40,204 nt of DNA, from the NCBI GenBank assembly GCA_016282395.1, contig JAEEKL010000013.1, positions 1 through 40,204 on the forward strand, written 5' to 3'. The notes below the pieces were generated by a model. That model had not been told where the DNA came from. It was given only the letters and a program-made list of their open reading frames with translations, and ran no database searches. The position numbers were made by a program, and so were the translations under genes. This document shows, one piece after another, positions 27,290-35,968 of the stretch. Every line of letters begins with the position of its first letter. The first letter of the stretch is position 1. The stretch comes from Bacteroidales bacterium (GTDB lineage: Bacteria; Bacteroidota; Bacteroidia; Bacteroidales; WCHB1-69).

Positions 27290-28486
27290 TTATTGGTGAA
27301 TATACATTTGGGCTGTTTGAAGAATTTCCGTTGCAATTTCCTGTTTGCTTTTCAGTTCGCTGGCGAACTCCCGGCCATCTTTCGCGAGGATAGTGACCTG
27401 GTTGGTGGCAGTACGGAAACCGGCGCCTTTCGTTCGCAGAGAGTTTAGAACGATGAGGTCTGCGTTTTTATTATGCAGTTTTTTCATGGCGTTCTCAATT
27501 TCATTTTCCGTTTCTAAGGCAAAACCGATAAGAAGCTGGTTGTCGCGTTTTATTTTCCCGACAGAAGCGAGAATGTCCTTTGTTTTGACCAGTTCGAGGG
27601 AGAGCTGAGTGTTCTCCTTTTTGATTTTTTCGGATGCCACGTGTGCGGGAGTGAAGTCGGCGACGGCGGCGGACATGATGATGATGTCATGGCTGTCCAC
27701 GAGGCTCATGCACTGCTGATACATTTCTTCCGCCGTTTTCACATCGTAGCGTGTGATGTTGTGGTGGTGTGCGGTACAGTTGGAAGGGCCGGTCACGAGG
27801 GCGACTTGGGCACCTTTGCGGGCGGCGGCCTCGGCGAGGCAGAATCCCATGAGGCCGGAGGAGTGGTTGCCGATAAAGCGTACGGGGTCAATGGGCTCGT
27901 AGGTCGGGCCGGCAGTAATCAGCACGTTCTTGCCTTGCCAGGAATGGTCGTCTTCCAAAATTTCGTCCACGGTTTCAAAAATCTCTTCCGGTTCTTGCAT
28001 GCGTCCGCTTCCGGTAGTGCCGCAGGCCAGAAAGCCCTCACCAGGAGCCAGGATGACACAACCTCTTTCTTTCAGCAATTGCAGGTTGTGTTGCACCGCT
28101 GGGTTTTCGTACATGTTGGTGTTCATGGCCGGGGCGATGAACACGGGCTTTTTGACGGCCAGAAACAGTGTGGAAAGGGCGTCATCGGCAATCCCATTCG
28201 CGAATTTGGCGATGATGTTGGCGGTGGCAGGCGCCACCACAAGCGCATCAGCCCATTCCGCCATGCTGATGTGTTCGACCTCTAACGTACGGTTGGTGTC
28301 GAACATGTCAATGTAAAGCCTGTTCTGAGACAGGGTCTCTATCGTCAACGGGGTGACAAATTGCAGGGCGTTCCGCGTGGCGGTAACACGGACTTCGTGG
28401 CCGCTCTTTTTGAACAGCCGTATCAGTGTCAGGGTCTTGTAGGCCGCTATGCCGCCGGAAATGCCGATGACAATGTGTTTTCCCAT
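27290..28486 (-). CDS. coaBC: Bifunctional phosphopantothenoylcysteine decarboxylase / phosphopantothenate-cysteine ligase
   Basis: IVIGISGGIAAYKTLTLIRLFKKSGHEV...APAMNTNMYENPA...TAGPTYEPIDPVRFIGNHSSGLMG. Confidence 0.97.
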   Translation of the reverse strand: MGKHIVIGISGGIAAYKTLTLIRLFKKSGHEVRVTATRNALQFVTPLTIETLSQNRLYIDMFDTNRTLEVEHISMAEWADALVVAPATANIIAKFANGIADDALSTLFLAVKKPVFIAPAMNTNMYENPAVQHNLQLLKERGCVILAPGEGFLACGTTGSGRMQEPEEIFETVDEILEDDHSWQGKNVLITAGPTYEPIDPVRFIGNHSSGLMGFCLAEAAARKGAQVALVTGPSNCTAHHHNITRYDVKTAEEMYQQCMSLVDSHDIIIMSAAVADFTPAHVASEKIKKENTQLSLELVKTKDILASVGKIKRDNQLLIGFALETENEIENAMKKLHNKNADLIVLNSLRTKGAGFRTATNQVTILAKDGREFASELKSKQEIATEILQTAQMYIHQ

Positions 28487-28494
28487 AGTCGGTT

Positions 28495-28824
28495 TTACTG
28501 GTCGTTGGTGTCTTTGAAGTAAATCTGGTCGTTCTCAAATTCATAAAGGGCCAACTGGGTGGGCTTTGGAATCTGTTCGTAGAGTTTGGAGAGTTCGATT
28601 TGTTCGCGGTTCTCGTAAATCTCTTCGCTGGAGCGGTCTTGCGTGGAAGAGAGATGGGAGTTTTCCTGAAACTCCTGTTTCAGTTCCGCAGCAATTTGGT
28701 CGGCGCGCTTCGACATAATCACGATGCTTTTGTAGAAATTGCCCGTCTGCTTGTCGTATTTGCGGATGTCCTTCGTTTTGGCAAAAAGGTCGATTTTCAA
28801 TTTTTTGTACTCTAAAGCTTTCAT
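28495..28824 (-). CDS. rpoZ: RNA polymerase omega / Rpb6-family subunit (Bacteroidota RpoZ)
   Basis: YDKQTGNFYKSIVIMSKRADQIAAELKQE; located between coaBC and bamD. Confidence 0.82.
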   Translation of the reverse strand: MKALEYKKLKIDLFAKTKDIRKYDKQTGNFYKSIVIMSKRADQIAAELKQEFQENSHLSSTQDRSSEEIYENREQIELSKLYEQIPKPTQLALYEFENDQIYFKDTNDQ

Positions 28825-28832
28825 TATAATGA

Positions 28833-29771
28833 CTAATTTGTTGATTTTTTCGTGTATTTCTCTAATTGTTTGGTCACGTCTTGCGCGATTTTTTCCGTTT
28901 CCCGGATATATTTCGAGTCAGGGAAATTGATGCTCATTTTCTCGCAGGCATCTAAACAGGCTTTAAGGCGTTCCTGTTTTTTCCGTTCGGTGCTCCGCTT
29001 GGCGTACTCATAGTTGTTTAAGACCAGATAATAGACCGCTTCTGGCATCAGAGGGGAGTAAGAATACTTGTTGAAGAAGTTCTTGGCGGAGATTTGGCAT
29101 GCCTCGTAGTGGTCGGTGTTATAGTAGAGTTTCAACACCTCAAGGTCTTTCCGGGCGAGTTTCAGCCGCAGGTCATCCAGCATCTCATTGCATTCTTCGA
29201 TGTGCTTGTTCTCCGGATAGGCTTGGAGGTATGCGTTTATTTGCTCGATGGCGTAATGGGTGTTGGACTGGTCGAGATAGTAGTCGGGGCTGGTTTTGTA
29301 AACGGCGGAGATGCAGTAGTAGAAGGCGTCCTCGGCGCGGTCGGAGTTCGGGTAGCGGCGCACATAGTCGCGGAAATGGAAAGCGGCCATGTTGTAGTCG
29401 CCGTTCATGTAATATGAGTGGGCGAAGAGGAAGAGGATGGTGTCGGCGCGGGGTGTACCTAACGACAGCGGGTAGAGCTCCTCAAAGAGTCCAGCAGCGG
29501 ACAGCCATTGACGGTTGTTGTAGTATTTCAAGGCGCGGGCGTAGTATTGGTCGAAACTCTCGAAAGTCACCCGTTTGGCTGTGCGGCTAACGGTCTTCTT
29601 TTTCTTTTCCGGTTTTGCGGTGTTTTTTTGAGCTTGTGTTTCCGGCTTAATGGAGTCTGCTTGTGTTTTGGGGATAATAGTGTCCGTTGCGCCGCGAAAG
29701 TCCGCCGCACATACATCCACCGCAAAGGCTAATAATATGACTAACAATATGTTACAAGTCTTCTTTGCCAT
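28833..29771 (-). CDS. bamD: Outer membrane protein assembly factor BamD
   Basis: TPR-like YYNNRQWLSAAGLFEELYP...FLFAHSYYMNGDYNMAAFHFRDYVRRYPNSDRAEDAFYYCISAVYKTSPDYYLDQ; start 29771 preferred because the minus TATATTTG element (29787-29794) overlaps the longer ORF start. Confidence 0.9.
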   Translation of the reverse strand: MAKKTCNILLVILLAFAVDVCAADFRGATDTIIPKTQADSIKPETQAQKNTAKPEKKKKTVSRTAKRVTFESFDQYYARALKYYNNRQWLSAAGLFEELYPLSLGTPRADTILFLFAHSYYMNGDYNMAAFHFRDYVRRYPNSDRAEDAFYYCISAVYKTSPDYYLDQSNTHYAIEQINAYLQAYPENKHIEECNEMLDDLRLKLARKDLEVLKLYYNTDHYEACQISAKNFFNKYSYSPLMPEAVYYLVLNNYEYAKRSTERKKQERLKACLDACEKMSINFPDSKYIRETEKIAQDVTKQLEKYTKKSTN

Positions 29772-29845
29772 AGTAAAAAAACCGTGCAAATATAGTATTT
29801 TTTTTGGTACGATAGGAGGGGTGTTTTTGTCATCATTGTACTTCT

Positions 29846-29875
29846 TGTAGAGACGTTTTATGAAACGTCTCTACA
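29846..29875. repeat. GTAGAGAC-family palindrome, copy 6
   Basis: TGTAGAGACGTTTTATGAAACGTCTCTACA, 15-bp arms with one mismatch. Confidence 0.96.
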
Positions 29876-29916
29876 GACCATGAAACGTCTCACAGTAGTC
29901 ATGAAACGTCTCTGCG
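29876..29916. repeat. Two extra right-arm (half-palindrome) copies
   Basis: TGAAACGTCTC at 29861, 29881 and 29902 (spacing 20 and 21 bp); the last two lack a left arm. Confidence 0.85.
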
Positions 29917-29929
29917 ATGAGTTGATCTG

Positions 29930-32239
29930 TTAATCGAAATCCAGATGCATGATAGAATCTCTCTTGGTTTCGTTGCAGCCAGACGGGTCGCCGATGTATG
30001 CGCTTGGGATGGTGAAACTGTAGCCTGACTTGGCTCCGCGGTTCTCGCCGGAAACGACCGACAGGTAGGGCAGTTTCGGGTCAGCATAGACTTTGCTCAT
30101 GAAGAGTCCGAACACGGGCATGGCGGTTCTCGCACCTTGCCCGAGTGCTGTGCTGCGGAAGTGTGCCGCACGGTCCTCGCAGCCCACCCAGACTCCGCAG
30201 GTCAGCAGCGGGGTGTAGCCCACGAACCAGCCGTCGGATTGGTTGTCAGTGGTGCCGGTTTTGCCCGCCAACGGGAAGGAGATGCCGTATTGGCTGCGCA
30301 ACCGTCCGCCGGTACCGTAATCCACCACGCCTTGCATCAAACGCACCGTCTTGAACGCGGTGATCTGGTCCATGGCCTCGTTGGTCTTCGGCACTTTCGT
30401 ATAAATAACGTTTCCTTCCTTGTCGCAGATGTGCGTGATGAAAACAGGCTCAACATAAACGCCCTGATTCGGGAAGCAGTTAATGGCTCCGACTTGTTCG
30501 TATAGGGTTAACTCGCAAGCACCTAAGCAGATGGAGGGAACAGCGGGGATGTCGGAGGTCATTCCCATGTTGCGCACGAGGTCGATGACGGCGTTGGGGC
30601 CGTAGCGTTTCATGAGGTAGGCGGAGACTTGGTTGAGGGAGTGCGCCAATGCTTCGCGCAGCGGCATCATCTGTCCCTCCTTGTAGCCGCCGGAGTTGTG
30701 CGGGGTCCAGGAGCCGCCTGGCGTCTCGATGGTCACAGGCACGTTGGGAACCATGGTGCACGGGTCGAAGTCGCCGCTTTGCATGGCTACGGTATAGACG
30801 TACGGTTTGAAAGTCGATCCGACTTGTCGTTTGGAGAGCTTCACGTGGTCGAACTGGAAATACTCGTAGTTGGTGCCGCCCACATAGGCTTTCACGTGGC
30901 CGGTGGCCGCCTCCACACACATCAGGCCGCATTGCAGGAACGACTTGTAGTAGCGGATGGAGTCCATCGGGGTCATCACCGTGTCTATCATCCCTTTGTA
31001 GCTGTAAACAGTCATGTTGATCTTCTTGTTGAAGATCGCCTCGATTTCGGAATCCGACTTGCCGGCGTCTTTCAGCTGTTCGTAGCGTTCGCTTTGTTTC
31101 ACGGCGCGCCAGAGGATTCTGTGCGTCTGCTCGTCGCTGATATTGACGAACGGCGCGTTTTTGGCTCCCTTGATGTGGTTGAAGAACAGGGGTTGGAGAT
31201 AGTCGCAAACGTGTTCTTTCACAGCAGCTTCCGCATGTTGCTGCATCCGCGAATCGATGGTGGTGTAAATCTTGAGACCATCGCAGTAGAGGTCATAGCA
31301 GGTGCCGTCGTTTTTTGGGTTCTTGCTGCACCAGTCTTTCAGAACCATGCGCAGGTATTCGCGGAAGTAGGTGGCGATGCCGGCGGTGTGGGCCTGCGAC
31401 TTGAAGTTGCTCATGTCTATCGGAATCGCCTTGATGGAGTCGAATTGCGCTTCGGTGAGGTAGTTGTATTTTTTCATCTGCCCCAGCACCGTGTTGCGGC
31501 GGTCAAGCGATGCCTGCGGGTGTCGGCGCGGACTGTACTTGGAGGGGGCTTTCAGCATTCCCACCAACAGAGCGGCTTCTTCGGTGTTGATTTCCGCAGG
31601 CTCCTTGTCAAAATAGGTGCGTGCGGCGGACTTGATGCCCACGGCATTGTTGCCGAAATCCACTGTGTTGAAGTACATGGCCAGGATTTCGTCTTTCGAG
31701 TAGGCGCGTTCCAGTTTGGTGGCGACGACCCACTCCTTGAATTTGGTGAACACGATTTTGATTTTCCCGGCGTTGGGGTCGCGGGGGAAAAGGTTTTTGG
31801 CCAACTGTTGTGTGATGGTGCTGCCGCCGCCCTTGTGATGGCGGGTGGCCACACCCAAGGCGACGCGGAACAGGGCTTTCACATCGACCCCGGAATGTTT
31901 GTAGAAACGGGAGTCTTCGGTGGCGATGAGTGCATTCTTCAGCTCGTCGGAGAGGTCGGCGAATTTGCAGTTGGAACGGTTTTCGCGGTAGTAGGTGCCT
32001 AAAAGCACCCCGTCGGAAGAGATGACCTCCGTGGCTAAGTTCGAATCCGGGTTCTCAAGTTCCGCGAACGAAGGCATGTATCCCATCCATCCCAAAGAGA
32101 TGAAGATGAACATCAGACATACCAGACCGAACAGGATGAAATACACTTTCCAAAAGGTTTTGACCCATTTTGGACGGCCATCCCCGGACCGCTTTTTTTT
32201 CGTGTCTTTCTGCGACAAGTCAGATTTTGCCGTGTACAT
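29930..32239 (-). CDS. mrcA: Penicillin-binding protein 1A (transglycosylase/transpeptidase)
   Basis: GT51 motifs EDSRFYKHSGVD, GGSTITQQLAKNLF; transpeptidase RQVGSTFKPYVYTVAM and GKTGTTDNQSDGWFVGYTP. Confidence 0.95.
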   Translation of the reverse strand: MYTAKSDLSQKDTKKKRSGDGRPKWVKTFWKVYFILFGLVCLMFIFISLGWMGYMPSFAELENPDSNLATEVISSDGVLLGTYYRENRSNCKFADLSDELKNALIATEDSRFYKHSGVDVKALFRVALGVATRHHKGGGSTITQQLAKNLFPRDPNAGKIKIVFTKFKEWVVATKLERAYSKDEILAMYFNTVDFGNNAVGIKSAARTYFDKEPAEINTEEAALLVGMLKAPSKYSPRRHPQASLDRRNTVLGQMKKYNYLTEAQFDSIKAIPIDMSNFKSQAHTAGIATYFREYLRMVLKDWCSKNPKNDGTCYDLYCDGLKIYTTIDSRMQQHAEAAVKEHVCDYLQPLFFNHIKGAKNAPFVNISDEQTHRILWRAVKQSERYEQLKDAGKSDSEIEAIFNKKINMTVYSYKGMIDTVMTPMDSIRYYKSFLQCGLMCVEAATGHVKAYVGGTNYEYFQFDHVKLSKRQVGSTFKPYVYTVAMQSGDFDPCTMVPNVPVTIETPGGSWTPHNSGGYKEGQMMPLREALAHSLNQVSAYLMKRYGPNAVIDLVRNMGMTSDIPAVPSICLGACELTLYEQVGAINCFPNQGVYVEPVFITHICDKEGNVIYTKVPKTNEAMDQITAFKTVRLMQGVVDYGTGGRLRSQYGISFPLAGKTGTTDNQSDGWFVGYTPLLTCGVWVGCEDRAAHFRSTALGQGARTAMPVFGLFMSKVYADPKLPYLSVVSGENRGAKSGYSFTIPSAYIGDPSGCNETKRDSIMHLDFD

Positions 32240-32263
32240 AATTCCTTAATATAATTGAGGCTG

Positions 32264-32271
32264 CAAAAGTA
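32264..32271 (-). promoter_or_regulatory. Bacteroidota -7 promoter element for PBP1A
   Basis: CAAAAGTA on plus = TACTTTTG on minus. Confidence 0.55.
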
Positions 32272-32361
32272 CAAAAATTACAATCGTTCAAGAGTGTGAA
32301 TTTGAATTGGAATTTTTTTTGAAATTTTTTTTAGAATATTATTTTTGTATTAAAAAAATAG

Positions 32362-32369
32362 TATCTTTG
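32362..32369 (+). promoter_or_regulatory. Bacteroidota -7 promoter element for the coiled-coil gene
   Basis: TATCTTTG matches TAnnTTTG. Confidence 0.5.
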
Positions 32370-32458
32370 CGGTATGGAAATCCATTACAAATAAAGGATT
32401 GAATTTTAACAAAAATAGAATGTAAAACAAATTAAATCAAACCGTTAAAAAACAGAAT

Positions 32459-33103
32459 ATGAAAGAGTTTATTTCTTTATTGCAAAGTGTAGTTGTCAGT
32501 CCGGGCGGAATATTAACCGTCTTGTCCTTGTTGATTATTGCTCTCATTTGGTTAAGTCACTGGACAACAAAGAAGTTCACGGAGGTTCATGTCTCGATGC
32601 GATTCATGAGGCAAAATCAGAATTTGCAAGACACTAAGATTGACGTTTTGTCAAATAAGATAGACGCATTGTCTGACAAGATGGACTCGAAGTTTGACAC
32701 CCTGCACAGGGAAATGGACGAGCGTTTCGACAAGATGGATGCGAAGTTTGATGCCCTGCACAGGGAAATGGACGAACGCTTCGAGAAGATGGATGCGAAG
32801 TTTGATGCGAAAATAGACGCGTTGTCCGACAAGATGGATGCGAAGATAGACGCGTTGTCCGATAAGATGGATGCGAAGATGGATGCTCGTTTTGACAAAG
32901 TGGATAAGCGTTTTGAGAAAGTGGATGAACGATTTGAGAGGGTGGAAGTGCATTTCGACATAGTAGAGGCGAAAATAGAAGAAGTGAAGGACAAACAGAA
33001 CGACAATGTTTCCACTATCCGGGGAGAAATAATTGCGTTGAAGACAAGGATGGAGTGTTCCGACACATTGAAATTGCCCTCAAGGACAGTGTCTGTGTCG
33101 TGA
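32459..33103 (+). CDS. Membrane-anchored coiled-coil repeat protein, unknown function
   Basis: N-terminal TM (GGILTVLSLLIIALIWLSHW) followed by KMDAKIDALSD / DERFDKMDAKF repeats. Confidence 0.8.
   Translation: MKEFISLLQSVVVSPGGILTVLSLLIIALIWLSHWTTKKFTEVHVSMRFMRQNQNLQDTKIDVLSNKIDALSDKMDSKFDTLHREMDERFDKMDAKFDALHREMDERFEKMDAKFDAKIDALSDKMDAKIDALSDKMDAKMDARFDKVDKRFEKVDERFERVEVHFDIVEAKIEEVKDKQNDNVSTIRGEIIALKTRMECSDTLKLPSRTVSVS
32711..32905. repeat. Tandem repeats (54-bp then 33-bp period) in coiled-coil CDS
   Basis: GAAATGGACGA at 32711 and 32765 (54 bp); GCGAA(A/G)AT... units at 32807, 32840, 32873 (33 bp). Confidence 0.92.
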
Positions 33104-33126
33104 AAAATGCGCTCTCAAGGGTAATT

Positions 33127-34224
33127 TTAAATCTCGGTGCTATAGCTTTTCCCGGGCAGGGCGAACAACACCCCTTTGAGCTCCAGTGAAAGGAGTATGC
33201 CTGCCAGCTTAGACGGTGAAAAACCGACGCAGTGTTCGGCAATCTCATCAATGGTCTTCCTTCCTGTCTGAATATAACGATAGACAAGCGCCTCGTCTTC
33301 AGACATGTCAGGAAAGAGCTGTGTTTGCACAGGCTGCGGTGCGGAATCCCAATTCATCATCTCAAGCAGATCTTTTCCGGAGGTGACGATGGCGGCGATG
33401 TTTTTGTGGATCAGTTCGTGACAGCCAGCGTGCCGTTCGTCAAAAATAGTGCCGGGAATGGCGAAAACATCCCGGTTATAGGAGTTTGCAATGTGCGCGG
33501 TGATGATACTCCCGCCTTTGATGCCGCTTTCCGCCACCAACACCGCATCAGCCATCCCTGCAATGATACGGTTGCGCGCCGGGAAGTTCATCCTGTCAGG
33601 TCCAGTGTTGAAATCAAATTCGCTGATGAGGGTTCCCCCGGAAGCCGTTATCCTCTCCGAAAGGTTTTTGTTTGTGGATGGGTAGATAGTGTGCAATCCG
33701 TTCCCTAACACTGCAATCGTGGGAATGCCGAGGTTGAGCGACTCCTCGTGCGCCACCGTGTCAATGCCGTAAGCTAATCCGCTGACGGTTGTGATGTCGC
33801 TGTCTTTCAAATCGTTGAGAATCTTGGTGAGACTTTTGATGCCGTAAGAGGTGGCGTTGCGAGTGCCCACTACCGCCAGCATCCGTGAACGGTTGAAGCC
33901 ATCGCTGCCTCGGAAATAGAACGAAACAGGCGCGTCGGGGCATCGTTTCAGCCGATTCGGATAGCTCATATCCAAAAAATGACACAATTGAACATTGTGT
34001 TTCTCCATCAGGCCCATTTCTTTGTCAACCAAACCTCTCAACTTGTCGGTGAGTTTGATGTCCACTTGGCAACGTTTGCGGTGTTGCAATCTCCGCTGCC
34101 ATGATTCAGGGAATTCATAGACATTTTGAGCCGACCCGGCAGCAGTCAGAATCTGTTTCAATGTGGATTTCCCAAGTCCTTCGGTCTTGTTTAAGGCAAT
34201 TCGGTAGAAAATTTCAGTATGCAT
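33127..34224 (-). CDS. dprA: DNA-processing protein DprA
   Basis: LAVVGTRNATSYGIKSLTKIL, SGLAYGIDTVAHEESL, TIAVLGNGLHTIYPSTNKNLSERI, NRIIAGMADAVLVAESGIKGGSIITA. Confidence 0.96.
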   Translation of the reverse strand: MHTEIFYRIALNKTEGLGKSTLKQILTAAGSAQNVYEFPESWQRRLQHRKRCQVDIKLTDKLRGLVDKEMGLMEKHNVQLCHFLDMSYPNRLKRCPDAPVSFYFRGSDGFNRSRMLAVVGTRNATSYGIKSLTKILNDLKDSDITTVSGLAYGIDTVAHEESLNLGIPTIAVLGNGLHTIYPSTNKNLSERITASGGTLISEFDFNTGPDRMNFPARNRIIAGMADAVLVAESGIKGGSIITAHIANSYNRDVFAIPGTIFDERHAGCHELIHKNIAAIVTSGKDLLEMMNWDSAPQPVQTQLFPDMSEDEALVYRYIQTGRKTIDEIAEHCVGFSPSKLAGILLSLELKGVLFALPGKSYSTEI

Positions 34225-34279
34225 TTTTTTTTGCTTTCGGTTGATTTATTTTTATAGTTTTGCATTTTATTTCAATCGG

Positions 34280-34287
34280 CAAAGATA
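34280..34287 (-). promoter_or_regulatory. Bacteroidota -7 promoter element for dprA
   Basis: CAAAGATA on plus = TATCTTTG on minus. Confidence 0.5.
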
Positions 34288-34334
34288 ATAATTAAATATA
34301 ATAAAATCAATAGAAAAAAAATAATTTTATTAAT

Positions 34335-35318
34335 ATGAAGAAAATCAGTTGTTTCGCATTAGCGATAGTGTTGTTGTCCATGACCTCCTGTCATACAAAG
34401 TCGGGCGGTTCGGGCATAAAAGTGGAGAATTTTTCCACAGGCAAGGCCGGAGAAATGATCTTGGCCATCGACTCCAACTATTGGTCAAAGTCGGCTGTGA
34501 AAGCCATCTACGATGTGTTGCATCAGCCGCAACCGGCCATCAACCAAATCGAACCGATGTTTGATGTGATTCAGTGTTCCAACGCTGATTACAGGGCATC
34601 GTTTATGCGTCACCGCAACATCGTGCAGTTCGATTTTAATCCGGATTATTCAGCAAACAGCTTTGAAATCGACAAGAACCCGCTCACAAATCCGCAAATT
34701 CTGGTGAAAATCAAAGGAAACAGTCAGGACTCTTGCCTGAAACTGTTCCTTGCCCATCAGGAGGAAATTGTCAAGGCGATGTATGATAACGATATAGCGC
34801 GTTTGCAGAATGCTCATCGCAAATTGAACAATCCGGTGATTGAGAAAAAAATCAAGGAGAAGTTCGGGATTTCGATGACGATTCCGGAGGGCTATTTTGT
34901 CGGTCGCGAAGAGGAAGACTTCCTTTGGCTGCTTTTCCGCACCCCGAAGAACGACCGTTTCGTCATGATTTACAAGTCTCCCCGCTATCCGTTGACCACC
35001 GAGAATATCGTGGCAGAGCGCGATCGCATCACGAAGGCCTATATTCAGGGCGCCGTTGCAGGCGCTTATCCCATTGTTGCGGATATAGAAGGATATCCCA
35101 TGGCCAAAGAATTGAAGATTCGGTATCATAATGGTGTGGAATTGAGAGGATTGTGGGCTTCTGTCCGAGACAAGATGGGCGGGCCGTTCTACAGTTTCAC
35201 CCAAATCGCCCCCGACAGTACCTCTTGTATCTCAATAGACGGCTTTGTGTATGCCCCGCAAGAACATAAAAGAGATTATCTGCGTGAGGTTGAGGCAATT
35301 GTGAAATCCATTCAATAA
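34335..35318 (+). CDS. DUF4837 family lipoprotein
   Basis: Lipobox LLSMTSC; GEMILAIDSNYWSKS...SMTIPEGYFVGREEEDFLWLLFRTPKNDRFVMIY pattern of DUF4837. Confidence 0.83.
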   Translation: MKKISCFALAIVLLSMTSCHTKSGGSGIKVENFSTGKAGEMILAIDSNYWSKSAVKAIYDVLHQPQPAINQIEPMFDVIQCSNADYRASFMRHRNIVQFDFNPDYSANSFEIDKNPLTNPQILVKIKGNSQDSCLKLFLAHQEEIVKAMYDNDIARLQNAHRKLNNPVIEKKIKEKFGISMTIPEGYFVGREEEDFLWLLFRTPKNDRFVMIYKSPRYPLTTENIVAERDRITKAYIQGAVAGAYPIVADIEGYPMAKELKIRYHNGVELRGLWASVRDKMGGPFYSFTQIAPDSTSCISIDGFVYAPQEHKRDYLREVEAIVKSIQ

Positions 35319-35368
35319 ATTTTTTTTCTGATGTAACAAAATGACATCTTCGTGCGACAGACCTGAAC

Positions 35369-35911
35369 GTGACGGAAATAGATTCTGAACTCCAGGAAAT
35401 CATTAACGGTTGTTTGAACAATGATCGTTTGAGCCAACACCGGTTGTACGACAGATACGCGTCGAGGATGTTTGGTGTTTGCCTGCGGTATGCGAATGGC
35501 CGTGAGGAGGCGGAGGATATGTTGATGGAAGGTTTTATGCGGGTTTTCAAGAGCTTGCCGTTGTTCAGAGGGGAAAGTTCGTTCACCACTTGGATTCACT
35601 CCGTAATGGTGAATACTGCCGTCAGCCACTATCGGTCGATGAAGCGTTTCCGCAAGGAATTGCTTGCCGGCGATGTGATTGAGGAAGAGGGAAAAGCAGG
35701 GGAGGAAAACATCATAGCCTCGTTGGAGGCGAAGCAGCTACTGGAGCTGTTGGAACAGATGCCTGATGGAATGCGTGTGGTGTTCAACCTCAAAGCGGTG
35801 GAAGAGTACTCTTTTTCGGAAATCGCGGAGAAATTAGGGAAGAAGGAGAATGCCATCCGCATCAGTTACATGCGGGCACGGCAGTGGATGAAGGAGGCGA
35901 TGAAAAGTTGA
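35369..35911 (+). CDS. RNA polymerase sigma-70 factor, ECF subfamily (GTG start)
   Basis: Sigma-2 YDRYASRMFGVCLRYANGREEAEDMLMEGFMRVFKSLPLFRGESSFTTWIHSVMVNTAVSHYR; sigma-4 LEQMPDGMRVVFNLKAVEEYSFSEIAEKLGKKENAIRISYMRAR. Confidence 0.95.
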   Translation: MTEIDSELQEIINGCLNNDRLSQHRLYDRYASRMFGVCLRYANGREEAEDMLMEGFMRVFKSLPLFRGESSFTTWIHSVMVNTAVSHYRSMKRFRKELLAGDVIEEEGKAGEENIIASLEAKQLLELLEQMPDGMRVVFNLKAVEEYSFSEIAEKLGKKENAIRISYMRARQWMKEAMKS

Positions 35912-35968
35912 TGAGTTGATGAGATGATAGGATGATGAGATGATTTTAGAGATAGTATTGATAAAGAT

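Noticed and set aside
15816-29916. Palindromic repeats considered as a CRISPR array
   Set aside because: Copies are kilobases apart or lack regular unique spacers; no cas genes.
30629-32002. 457-aa ORF antisense to PBP1A
   Set aside because: Val/Gly/His-rich composition typical of antisense translation; PBP1A is unambiguous.
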